Shown piece after piece: positions 1-7,533 of a DNA stretch of 64,000 nt. This DNA comes from Cytophagales bacterium (GTDB taxonomy: Bacteria; Bacteroidota; Bacteroidia; Cytophagales; Cyclobacteriaceae). The notes beneath the pieces are model-generated. The model was not told where the DNA came from. It saw only the letters and a program-made list of their open reading frames with translations, and ran no database searches. Made by a program: the position numbers and the translations under genes. The stretch lies in the NCBI GenBank assembly GCA_022360015.1, contig JAKSDQ010000244.1:1-64000 (forward strand), written 5' to 3'. The stretch's first letter is position 1. Every line of letters begins with the position of its first letter.

Positions 1-70
1 AGAACTGGAGTTTGACCGTACAACAGTTGGCCATAAAATTTGGGGACCGGTTGCCCATCGATTTGGCGCG

Positions 71-110
71 CAGCCCTTCTTCCGGGGGCTAGCCCCCGGA
101 AGAAGGGCTG
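71..110. repeat. 40-bp perfect palindrome
   Basis: The two 20-base halves (left half begins CAGCCCTTCTTCCGG) are exact reverse complements with no loop. The stem is GC-rich and is not followed by a T-run on either strand, so it is not a typical intrinsic terminator. It may be a recombination or insertion scar, or a REP-like unit. Confidence 0.85.
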
Positions 111-233
111 AAGGAGTAGACAGAGTTTAGTTTACACTTCCATCTAAATGCATCTTTTCTTAGAGTAAGCATAAAAATACCAGAAAAAAAACAAAACTTG
201 CTTAGTCTGCGACTTTATATTCCACCCTTGACA

Positions 234-398
234 ATGTTTGCAATGGCCCTAATTGCAACTGCTGGATTAATAGTATCTTTCCTTAGATATCATAGTTTGA
301 TATTTGCAGTTTTTATTTTTTTGGCTATATCATTTTTGTTGTTTTGGTTTTTCGCTAAAAGGTTTCTAGCAATAATCAATCGACTTATCCTACAATAG
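234..398 (+). CDS. Small hydrophobic protein, doubtful
   Basis: The frame encodes about 54 residues from ATG at 234 (a TTG at 198 would give 66). It contains two hydrophobic stretches compatible with two membrane helices and ends in a short basic tail. There is no recognisable family. It stands alone in an AT-rich stretch between a palindrome and an IS element, so it may be a remnant of a larger membrane protein or a chance frame. Confidence 0.25.
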   Translation: MFAMALIATAGLIVSFLRYHSLIFAVFIFLAISFLLFWFFAKRFLAIINRLILQ

Positions 399-430
399 TA
401 CAAGTGTTTTCCGCATCCCCCCCAACTCCC

Positions 431-464
431 AACTGGTCTTAGCTGTCTTTCGCTGAGACCAGTT
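431..464. repeat. Hairpin, 13-bp arms
   Basis: AACTGGTCTTAGC at 431-443 pairs with GCTGAGACCAGTT at 452-464 with one mismatch around an 8-base loop. It lies just beyond the 3' end of the minus-strand gene fragment at 485-603 and could be its terminator, although no clear T-run follows in that direction. Confidence 0.5.
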
Positions 465-484
465 AGGGGTAATCCAATTGCTCC

Positions 485-603
485 CTAATCAATCCCAAAC
501 CTCATCAGCTTAAAATCATTGTTTTTGTTCCCCGCATCTAGGGTCACGATATAATCTTTGGTGATCTTGAAAACAGATGATGCCGGCGATCGCTGCTTTT
601 TAG
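485..603 (-). pseudogene. C-terminal gene fragment next to IS66 element
   Basis: On the minus strand an open frame without its own start ends in TAG at 487-485. It reads ...SSVFKITKDYIVTLDAGN... and closes with KLMRFGID. The composition looks like real protein. It sits directly against the left side of the IS66-type element, so it could be the tail of a gene cut by the insertion. The family is not recognised, and no matching N-terminal part is evident on the far side of the IS. Confidence 0.3.
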
Positions 604-693
604 CCCATCCACATAGCTTTTGAGTATGCATTCGGGGCGGTGCCTCTTGATTTAGGTTGATGATCCCACGATTTTTGAAGACTGTGTGAAGGT

Positions 694-2227
694 CTACACT
701 TTTTTAAGGTTTGATTTGATCGGCAGCAATCGATGCAGATTGGTGAGTTTAGTATCGGGGATTTTCCATAGCACTTCCCTAAGCCATGAGAAAGGTTCAA
801 TGCCGTTGAGTTTACAGGTGCCCGGCAGGGAGTAGATCAAGGCCGCATGTTGAGCAGCTTGATGCGAACCGGCAAATCCACAGGACTCTGTGAGCAGGTA
901 GTTCTTTCTGCCCGGTGCCACAGGCCTGATGCTATTTTCGATCAGGTTATTATCGACAGACCATTGACCATTTTCCGTATAACGCTGCAATCTGGGCCAC
1001 AGCTTCAGGTTGTAAGCGATGGCCTTGCCGATAGTACTTTCAGGCAATACTTCGGTGGCATTGTCTTTGAGCCACTGATGCAGTGCTTTCAGTACAGGGA
1101 CCGCTTCTTCCTCCCGTAGGCTGTGGCGTGCCTGAAAGCCCAACTTCTCCTGTTTGGCTTTTCTTTCCACCGCATAGAGTTGCTGAATGAGTTTGAGGGC
1201 ATGAGCAGCCCTGGACTCATCGTTATCCAATGCCTGCTCAAAATAGCGTCGGGCATGGGCCATACAGGCCAACAGGGTAACATCCTTGTGACCGGAAAAA
1301 TACTCATAAGCGGCATACCCGTCGTCGGTTTGTAAAGCCCCCTTGAAGTTTTTCAGGAAATCATCCGGGCCTGCTCTGCTCCTGGTTTTCAGGTAGTCGA
1401 AACACACCATCTTTTCCAGTGGACTGTAATATACCCAATGATACCCCTTGTGGCTCCTTTTTTATGAGAACTCTGCACCGCAATAGGGGTCTCATCGGCA
1501 TGCAGGTAATTACACCGCTGTACTTTGGTCTTCAGGCACTCATAAAGTGGCTCTAACAACCGGCAGGTTTTCATAAACCAGCCACTGATGGTAGATTCTG
1601 CAATATGGACCCCCTCCCTTTTGAATTGTTGTACCTGCCGGTAAAAAGGAAGATGGTCTACGAACTTGCTGATCAGCAAATGGGCCAACAGGCCGGGGCC
1701 TGCATTGCCTTGGGGAATAGGCAGGCTGGGCAGGGAACTGATCAATACCTGTTCCATGGTATCATCCCCTGACAGGGGGGCTATGTACTTAGGGCGTACC
1801 AGTTGCCTGACAAAGAGCTGGGGATATATTCCAAAAATTCAGTCACCTCCTGGCCGATCTTTCTGGCTCCTTCGGGTGGTCCAACCACATCCAGGACAAC
1901 CTGCTCACGGGGTAAGTGGGCTGGTAAGGCCAGCCTTACAGCCTTGCCATTCTTTTTAGGCTTCTCACGTTGGTAAGTGACCTGCTCTTTTTGTGGTTTC
2001 GCTTCTAGATGCTCTGCCCCCTCTAAACCTAAGGGCAACTGCCCCGCATCGGCGGGTACAAAACGCTCCCTTTTGGCGCCGAAGATCATACGTTTGAGCT
2101 GGGCTAATTCCTGTTCTAAAAAGGCGTTTTGCTGCTGTAACTCAGTATTGGTTTCCGCCAGTTTTTGGTTCTCCTCCTGTAGGGAAAAACAGGCCTTTTC
2201 AGTGAGGGGAACCGGCTGTTTTGACAT
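694..2227 (-). pseudogene. tnpC: IS66 large transposase (TnpC), two frameshifts
   Basis: The transposase is spread over three minus-strand frames. Piece one (2227 to about 1815) has the N-terminal coiled coil plus the region ending EFLEYIPSS. Piece two (about 1820 to 1445) continues FVRQLVRPKYIAPLSGDDT and includes HADETPI of the DDE core. Piece three (about 1445 to 694) continues HKGYHWVYYSPLEK and runs through the DDE C-terminal half (VDNNLIENSIRPVAPGRKNY). Each junction requires a shift of one base in the same direction, as if one base were missing. The second lies at a run of six A (T on the plus strand, about 1458-1463). Programmed slippage is possible there but is not typical of IS66, so decay or a base-calling error is more likely. 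Confidence 0.85.
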
Positions 2228-2264
2228 GCCCGAAAATAGTAAAATATGTTCATTCTTGCCTGCT

Positions 2265-2630
2265 TTAAGGCCGTTTTTCTATGAGTTTTTTCCCTGAAAA
2301 ACGAACCCTCTTTTCGATGTGCCTTATACTGATCCCTTCCACAATCATCATCAATTCAGGCCAGCTAATCCGGTAGGTTTGCTCCCTGATATCCGGCAAT
2401 TCCAGGGTGCCTTTTTCCAGCCGTTTGTAGTAAAGCACAAAACCGCCCGGCTCCCAGTGTAGCAGCTTGATCCGGTCACGACGTTTATTGATAAAGACAA
2501 ACACCTGGCCCGATGCCGGATTACCTTGCAGCCTGCTTTGCACCAATCCCTGCAGCCCATCGAAACTCTTGCGCATATCGGTAGGGGCAGTATACAGAAA
2601 ATATTGGTGGGAGGAAGTCAAAGAAAACAT
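2265..2630 (-). CDS. tnpB: IS66 accessory protein TnpB
   Basis: This 121-residue protein has the typical IS66 Orf2 features: the start (SSHQYFLYTAPTDMRKSFDG) and central VFVFINKRRDRIKLLHWEPGGFVLYYKRLEKG. TnpB is needed with TnpA for efficient IS66 transposition, but its biochemical role is poorly defined. The reading frame is intact, and its start overlaps the end of tnpA at 2630, suggesting coupled translation. Downstream tnpC is broken, so the protein probably has no active partner here. Confidence 0.9.
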   Translation of the reverse strand: MFSLTSSHQYFLYTAPTDMRKSFDGLQGLVQSRLQGNPASGQVFVFINKRRDRIKLLHWEPGGFVLYYKRLEKGTLELPDIREQTYRISWPELMMIVEGISIRHIEKRVRFSGKKLIEKRP

Positions 2631-2929
2631 CAGACCAGCATGATCAATGCTTTGAGATCGGTCAGCGAAGCCTTCTCACCTACTTTCACCGTTACTCCAT
2701 TCGGGTACCGGATCTCTAGCCCTGAGGTAATGCCCGGGGTGATGGCTACAAATCCGTCGTCCTGCCCATCCACCGGATCCCTTTGTTCTGCCAGGTACTG
2801 GGAACGCCAATAACCAAACTTGGCTAAGGTGATCTCATGCTCGGTACAGAAGGTCTCTCGGTCCTTGCCGCTCAATTCCCAGCCCCGGCAAAGGCTAAAT
2901 ATTTTCTCACGTAATGGTTTTGATTTCAT
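2630..2929 (-). CDS. tnpA: IS66 accessory protein TnpA
   Basis: This 99-residue protein is the first gene of the element. Its N-terminal half (REKIFSLCRGWELSGKDRETFC...) resembles the helix-turn-helix region of IS66 Orf1 proteins, followed by GLEIRYPNGVTVKV, a common C-terminal pattern of this family. It probably binds element DNA. It is intact and overlaps tnpB. The upstream stretch at 2930-3100 should hold the element's right end and promoter. Confidence 0.85.
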   Translation of the reverse strand: MKSKPLREKIFSLCRGWELSGKDRETFCTEHEITLAKFGYWRSQYLAEQRDPVDGQDDGFVAITPGITSGLEIRYPNGVTVKVGEKASLTDLKALIMLV

Positions 2930-3115
2930 TGAGGCAGAACTTTACTTTTTAAGCAAAGGTCTACTCCTGAGTAACAAAAATAAAGTGGTAGCACACCGTA
3001 GGGATACGGAACAACGGGAAAAGGGACTTTTTATACCGCATCTAAGCAGAAGTAAAGGGGACAAAGGAGACATAAAGGGGACATCGCGTGTTCAGCCAAT
3101 AAGCTTCACAAATTC

Positions 3116-3352
3116 TCAGCAGTTTCCAGCTTCCAGCGTAGCTTTTAGCCGGGTGACCAGGTATTCGGCTTCAACATTCAACGCCCTAGCGAGTTCGAGC
3201 AGTGTTTTTATCGTGGGTTGGCGAAGACCCCGTTCGTACATACTAATGGTTTGAACATCCAGGTTGCAATATCCTGCAAGTTGAAGTTGTGTTATATCCT
3301 GTTTCTCCCTTTCCTCCTTCAACACAATGCCGAAAGCCTGTTTTATGGTCAT
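3116..3352 (-). CDS. Small XRE-family transcriptional regulator
   Basis: The 78-residue protein is essentially one Cro/C1-type helix-turn-helix domain (residues about 10-62, with DITQLQLAGYCNLDVQTISMYERG as the HTH core). Only a short tail follows, so there is no sensor or peptidase domain. Such stand-alone regulators often control their own gene or a mobile element. It lies right beside the IS66 element and ahead of a hairpin at 3500. The start ATG is at 3352. Confidence 0.8.
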   Translation of the reverse strand: MTIKQAFGIVLKEEREKQDITQLQLAGYCNLDVQTISMYERGLRQPTIKTLLELARALNVEAEYLVTRLKATLEAGNC

Positions 3353-3499
3353 GGACGAAACTAGCTATCCGGCAGATTAATTTACTAGAACTATAGTATG
3401 AGTTATCGTTATTTTTGGTTATATCAGATTATTAAATATTGCTATTTAAATAAAGTTTAAAATTCCTCTTTTTGAATATAGTGGATCTTTGATTTAACC

Positions 3500-3524
3500 A
3501 GACCCGGCACTAATGGCCGGGTCT
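3500..3524 (+). terminator. Hairpin followed by T-rich tract
   Basis: AGACCCGGC (3500-3508) and GCCGGGTCT (3516-3524) pair perfectly around a 7-base loop and are followed by GAATTTTTA. This looks like an intrinsic terminator for plus-strand transcription. No plus-strand gene precedes it, so it may instead lie in the leader of the small frame at 3577. Confidence 0.5.
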
Positions 3525-3576
3525 GAATTTTTACCAGGAAATATGAACAAAAACAAATACTTACATCAAGGGAACC

Positions 3577-3774
3577 TTGAATTTATTGAAAGATGCTTAC
3601 GAGGTCCAGAATTATTATTGCCTCCTGTTGAAGAGGAGAGTTTCCAAAGAGGCCGGTACTTACGAAAAAAACAAATATTACCAGGACATGTTGGAGGTCA
3701 TTAGCAGTACTGACGAACTATGCAGCCACGTAAAAAATCTTAGGAAAATGGGTTTATTACAACCCGAACCCTGA
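3577..3774 (+). CDS. Hypothetical 65-residue protein, doubtful
   Basis: The frame starts at TTG and encodes a basic, helix-prone 65-residue peptide ending KNLRKMGLLQPEP. An overlapping frame contains an ATG at 3544 (MNKNKYLHQGNLEFIERC), so the original gene may have started there and lost its frame near 3590. No family is recognised. A strong terminator hairpin at 3818-3844 follows, which favours a transcribed unit. Confidence 0.3.
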   Translation: MNLLKDAYEVQNYYCLLLKRRVSKEAGTYEKNKYYQDMLEVISSTDELCSHVKNLRKMGLLQPEP

Positions 3775-3817
3775 TCCCCCGAGATAAGTAACATGGGATG
3801 ACAATGCGTTTAAACAG

Positions 3818-3844
3818 AAAAGGGGAGCCTGGTGCTCCCCTTTT
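3818..3844. terminator. Bidirectional intrinsic terminator
   Basis: AAAAGGGGAGC (3818-3828) and GCTCCCCTTTT (3834-3844) form a perfect 11-bp stem with a 5-base loop. It is A-rich on one side and T-rich on the other, as expected for termination in both directions. It separates the small plus-strand frame from the minus-strand protease-like pseudogene. Confidence 0.85.
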
Positions 3845-3850
3845 CCCTGG

Positions 3851-5221
3851 CTACTCTCTTTCTACCACTATTCGCCGGGTTAAGATTCCATCCCGGTAAA
3901 TTATCTTAAGTATATAATGCCCTCCTGGTAAACTCCCCGTATCAAGATGAACCTGCCTGTTTGAAGTACTGATAGTAGTTACCCTTTCGCCGTAATTGTT
4001 ATACAGCTCAATGGAGTAGGGTCCGACATCCCTTGCTTGACCTGTCTGCTCCACGGTCAGAGTCCCGGTACTTGGATTAGGATATTGATTAAACAATTCA
4101 ACCCCTGGGGAAGTTAACGCACTGAAACGGCGGCAAGGAAGAAGATAGGCTGTAAAACCAGTAAAACCACTGGAACCACATCCGTTGTTTACATTGACTT
4201 CCAACGGGCCACCCGTAGGTTGACTTGAGGATGGCGTCAACAATCTTATTGTATTGTCATTTTGAGATACAAACATCCAGTTACTCGGGTAATTCCAGCT
4301 ATAAGTGTACCCGGGCTGATGACCCAGGGTAACCTTGGCAGTGTAAACATATTCCGTGCCACGACATACGCCGGCAGTCCCCAAAACGGTAATTTGGCTT
4401 GTCCTGAATGGTCCAGCCTGGACGTCCTTGGAAAAGTCACCTTCGCTGCAGGGATCTGTCATATTGGTACTAATGTCAGCACAATGAAAGGCGGATAAAA
4501 TGTTGGGTGTGTAGTCCTGGCAGCCATGGTTAAGTAAGCTTCCGGAGCATATCCGGGTATAGTCTGCCAAAAGTATCATGGCCACACCGTCTGACTCATC
4601 CTGCCAATTGCTACCTTCGGTAGAACAATTTATAGCATTATTACACGACTGGGCATCACCAAAAAATGCCAGTTTATAACCATGAATGACTTTGGAAACT
4701 TCCAATACACTTTTGTTTTTGCTAGCCTTGGGCTCAAGTAACTCCAGTATAATAGATTGTCCGTAGATCAGATCGGAACTGAACTTTCCGGACGGTGTCA
4801 TATCCCTGGAAGTAACCGGACCATATATGACAGTTCTTTCTTCATTATAAATGTACAGCTCACCGTTTCCAGGTATGAACAGTTTTTTAAAAATAAGATT
4901 AAGGGAGAGGGCCTTCTTCGATGTAATTTGCAATTTCCAGATCCTGGCACCTTCCATGTCATGCCATTCTCCTGAGTTGGCTAGGTTGTAATTGACATCT
5001 ACCGCTTTCCCAAACCTGTAAGGCATTCCGGATCCTTTTTCTTTTTCATCATCCCTCAAAACCTGTGTGAGGTCAACATTTAATTCTTTTTTTGCTTTGA
5101 CCTTTTCAGTACTGAAAACTCCTTTTTCAGCAATTTGGCTGGCCTTGAAAATCCTGGTCGGCACCTATGCGGTGGTCCCCAATGGTACTAGGAAGATAAA
5201 ACAGAGGTATAACTTTTTCAT
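3851..5221 (-). pseudogene. Decayed Lys-C-like secreted protease with T9SS sorting tail
   Basis: The intended start is ATG at 5221: 18 codons encode a signal peptide (MKKLYLCFIFLVPLGTTA), then an in-frame TAG at 5167-5165, then the rest is open to 3851 (437 residues if read from GTG 5164). The open part has a pre-region, then a lysyl-endopeptidase-like start (SCNNAINC..., ICSGSLLNHG) reaching the catalytic His motif SAFHCAD. The remaining chymotrypsin-fold half, with Asp and Ser, is missing. An Ig/PKD-like segment follows (QITVLGTAGVCRGTEY...), then a type A T9SS sorting domain (YPNPSTGTLTVEQ... to the end). It is probably inactive; without suppression of the amber codon it could not be exported. 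Confidence 0.8.
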
Positions 5222-5626
5222 AACTGGAAGGTTTAATAGGTGAAAGTTTAATTATTGAATTTTAAAATCCACCCTCAGATCAAAGGGCATGAAGTGTTTA
5301 TTGTCAATTCGTAGTGAATGGGTGAAAGAGGAAAATAACCATCAACCAAGCTTCATCAACCGTTAAACACAAGGTCTTTATATCTGACTTCAAATTTATG
5401 ATGTTAAATCTGATTTAGCAACTATCAAACCTGACTCACAAAACGAAGGGATAATCTTCACCAACATCAGTATTCACCCACCCACCTTGCTTTTGTAAAA
5501 CGTGCTTATTATTAACGTTGTACCAGCCCAGCTCATTCACCGGCATTTGCTAATGCCGCATCTTTGAAGGGAGCATTGCCCGGGGAAAAATAAGCCAGGT
5601 TTAGCATGAAAATGGGGAATTCACTC
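5222..5626. other. Intergenic region, no gene seen
   Basis: This AT-rich stretch of about 400 bases lies upstream of the protease-like pseudogene. I see a short hairpin CGGCATTTGCTAATGCCG near 5541-5558 but no coherent coding frame. The promoter of the decayed gene would lie at its left end. Confidence 0.5.
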
Positions 5627-5848
5627 TTAGGCAATAAGTTTCAATAAAGTAGCTACCAACCCATTAGCGATTATGCCGCCTACAATCCATTTCACAAGGT
5701 CGTATTTAGCTTTGGTTACTACTGCTTCTACGTTTTCCTTAGTAGCTAATTCAGAATGCGTATCTTCAAAAATTTCGGCAATCACCCGGGCTTGTTGTTC
5801 TGAAAATTTTACGCTTTCTAATCTTGTAAGTATCTCTGTTGTTTTCAT
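5627..5848 (-). CDS. DUF1640/CCDC90-like small membrane protein
   Basis: The 73-residue protein has an N-terminal amphipathic helix (KFSEQQARVIAEIFEDTHSELATKENVE), a short coiled-coil stretch and one C-terminal membrane helix (WIVGGIIANGLVATLLKLIA). This matches the layout of short bacterial DUF1640-type proteins, whose function is unknown and which are often found in mobile or phage-derived DNA. It lies 19 bp downstream of the XRE regulator at 5868-6161 on the same strand, so the two are probably co-transcribed. Confidence 0.65.
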   Translation of the reverse strand: MKTTEILTRLESVKFSEQQARVIAEIFEDTHSELATKENVEAVVTKAKYDLVKWIVGGIIANGLVATLLKLIA

Positions 5849-5867
5849 TCAATGTTATATTTTTCTA

Positions 5868-6161
5868 TCAATTCCCACTTGGAGAAGATTCAATTTTCAC
5901 ACTATCACTACCGTCCATGAGCTCAGCCAGTCCATGACTTGTTCCTGATTCACCGTTGTTTACTTTCGCCACAAGTTCATTAACACCCAGCCCCTGCAGA
6001 TATTTTAAAAAATTGCCAATTGTATAATTAGTCTGCCCTTTTTCAATTGCAATGATCTGGTTGCGTTTTAACCCGCACTTAAAAGAAAGGGCATCTTGTG
6101 AAAGATTCCTTTTTTTACGAAACATCTTAAGGCGTTGGCCAATGGATTTTCTGTCGAACAT
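5868..6161 (-). CDS. XRE-family transcriptional regulator
   Basis: I take ATG at 6161 (MFDRKSIGQRLKMFRKKR) as start; an upstream ATG at 6251 would add 30 hydrophobic residues atypical of the family. The 97-residue protein has an HTH_3 domain at residues about 8-62 (QDALSFKCGLKRNQIIAIEKGQTN) and a short polar tail. It is probably a repressor that regulates itself and the DUF1640-like gene downstream. Confidence 0.75.
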   Translation of the reverse strand: MFDRKSIGQRLKMFRKKRNLSQDALSFKCGLKRNQIIAIEKGQTNYTIGNFLKYLQGLGVNELVAKVNNGESGTSHGLAELMDGSDSVKIESSPSGN

Positions 6162-6228
6162 AATGCAAAGGTAGTAAAAATAAAGGAGTGTTACAATAAA
6201 TGAACGTAATAGTATTATAACCTTTTGA

Positions 6229-6501
6229 GAGGGGGAGAAAAAACACCTCATCGCTGAAGCCGGTGAACTTACTCATCCACAAGACCCGGAAAAAGGTTAT
6301 GCCGCATGGCGTTCCTGCTAATGGCTCTTGGAAAAAGGTCTAAAACCGGAATCTGTCGATCATTTTCATAACTTCCTGCAAAATGCCCTCATGGCAGGAG
6401 ATAACAAACACTTTCTCGAGTTATTGAATGCTTACGATACCAAAGACGTGAGGGTTGCCGGAGAAGAGATGGATTTGTTTGCGAGGAAGGCTCAGGTATA
6501 A
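6229..6501 (+). pseudogene. Unidentified gene remnant with internal stop
   Basis: On the plus strand one frame stays protein-like from about 6229 to the stop at 6499-6501, broken once by TAA at 6319-6321. It reads ...AGELTHPQDPEKGYAAWRSC, stop, WLLEKGLKPESVDHFHNF..., ending EEMDLFARKAQV. There is no ATG at the left end. The family is not recognised; the sequence looks like the C-terminal half of a helical protein. The frame unity across the stop argues for recent decay. Confidence 0.5.
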
Positions 6502-6630
6502 TCATTACACAAAACTGCCAAACATTCTCTTTTTTAAAAAAATTGCTTTCGGTAAGGAAACATTCAGAGACCTGTAAAGGTAACCAGACCAAACCAGCTG
6601 TTTGAGTATTTGTTTTTCCAGGTGCCTCTA

Positions 6631-6699
6631 TTTGGCTCAAAGGCTAACTTAAAATGTTTTTTTACGGTCCGGATGGGCCGTATTTGATTTTGAGCCAAA
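6631..6699. repeat. Nested inverted repeat
   Basis: TTTGGCTCAAA (6631-6641) pairs perfectly with TTTGAGCCAAA (6689-6699). Inside lies a second, smaller hairpin built from ACGGTCC and GGGCCGT around 6664-6680, preceded by a seven-T run. It lies just downstream of the XRE gene at 6722-6967 and may serve as its terminator or be a small mobile repeat. Confidence 0.6.
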
Positions 6700-6721
6700 C
6701 TTCAAATCATTTTTCTGCAAT

Positions 6722-6967
6722 TTACAAAGTAGCCAGCTTTACTGTCTGCCTCAGATGACCGCAGACGTACTCCAGTAGTGCACAAGGATCTGCTTCAATA
6801 GCCACGGCGATCTGGTATAACTCATCGGCCCGGAGCTTGGTTGCCGTATTAATAGAAAGTTCACTTAGTCTTTGCTTGCTGATTCCGGTTCTTCGTGATA
6901 TCTGGGACTTGTTCACAGCTCTTTTGTTCAGGTATTCGCCCAATTTGGTCAATTTTTGTTCCGCCAT
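6722..6967 (-). CDS. Small XRE-type HTH protein
   Basis: The 81-residue protein carries a Cro-like helix-turn-helix (residues about 8-60: LGEYLNKRAVNKSQISRRTG, KQRLSELS) and a tail with two cysteines. It resembles short phage-type or plasmid-type regulators. It is divergent from the hypothetical gene at 7095, with about 130 bp between them that should contain both promoters, so it may regulate that gene. Confidence 0.75.
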   Translation of the reverse strand: MAEQKLTKLGEYLNKRAVNKSQISRRTGISKQRLSELSINTATKLRADELYQIAVAIEADPCALLEYVCGHLRQTVKLATL

Positions 6968-7094
6968 AGTTTTAATAGTTAAAAATCATAATCTGTATAA
7001 TTATATAGATTTTTTGGACTAATATGAATATTTTCTTTACAAAAATTTTTGATCGTCAATATTCTATGTATATTTGACACGAATATTATTAAAG

Positions 7095-7373
7095 ATGATT
7101 GAGTATAATCAAAAAACGAATCAATTAAGCATCAAAATTCCGATTTCGGGAATGCATGAATTATATGCCTACCAAAAAAGTATCCTGGCGGTATTGAGTC
7201 ACATAGAAATCGACGATTGCAGTCCGGCTTTTCTCGAAAATCTAAAGGCAGTCTACCGGCTTTTAAACCATCTCACCATTGACCCGGCGTTTTTATCTGA
7301 GCATAGTGAACTTTTTCCCGAACACAGCGACTTGCACAAAAGACACCTTCAGGAAAAAGCCAAAGAGCCATAA
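7095..7373 (+). CDS. Hypothetical protein, 92 residues
   Basis: The start is taken as ATG 7095 (MIEYNQKTNQLSIKIPISGM); a TTG at 7074 would add seven residues. The sequence is soluble, rich in Leu and His, with predicted helices (LYAYQKSILAVLSHIEI, FLENLKAVYRLLNHL) and a charged tail. No family is recognised. It is divergent from the XRE gene at 6722-6967. A hairpin TGTCTGC/GCAGACA at 7379-7401 follows its stop. Confidence 0.55.
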   Translation: MIEYNQKTNQLSIKIPISGMHELYAYQKSILAVLSHIEIDDCSPAFLENLKAVYRLLNHLTIDPAFLSEHSELFPEHSDLHKRHLQEKAKEP

Positions 7374-7378
7374 GAGCA

Positions 7379-7401
7379 TGTCTGCCAAAACGTTGCAGAC
7401 A
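7379..7401 (+). terminator. Possible terminator hairpin
   Basis: TGTCTGC (7379-7385) and GCAGACA (7395-7401) form a perfect 7-bp stem shortly after the stop codon at 7373. No strong T-run follows, so it is a weak candidate. Confidence 0.35.
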
Positions 7402-7533
7402 CGTCGGCATTGACGGCTTTTCCACCAAAAAGACCAATGTGCCCTATAAATTGAATCCGGCTTACTGAGGCAGGATCAGCTTACATTATTAACCAGCTTA
7501 ATCAACCGGCAAAAAGGTATATACACAATTTTT

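Larger units (their letters stand above)
604..3000 (-). mobile_element. IS66-family insertion sequence (ends approximate)
   Basis: Three genes on the minus strand are in the standard IS66 order: tnpA (2929-2630), tnpB (2630-2265) and the large transposase tnpC (2227-694). The outer ends and target duplications could not be fixed by eye, so the boundaries given are estimates. Related strings containing AAGGTCTAC occur near 686 and 2956, which may mark sub-terminal sequence. The element is probably immobile because tnpC is frameshifted twice. Confidence 0.75.

Noticed and set aside
2-130. Open frame at the left edge ending TAG 128-130 (ELEFDRTTVGHKIW...)
   Set aside because: It is only 42 residues, runs through the palindrome, and shows no family; it may be the tail of a gene outside the window but this cannot be shown.
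600-800. Short minus-strand frame in the IS left end
   Set aside because: It overlaps the transposase tail in another frame and has no recognisable motif.
1450-1470. Programmed frameshift in tnpC
   Set aside because: IS66 is not known for it and the other break lacks a slippery run, so decay is the simpler explanation.
3046-3090. GGGGACA-type short repeats near the IS66 right end
   Set aside because: The units are too few and irregular to be called a CRISPR or tandem array.
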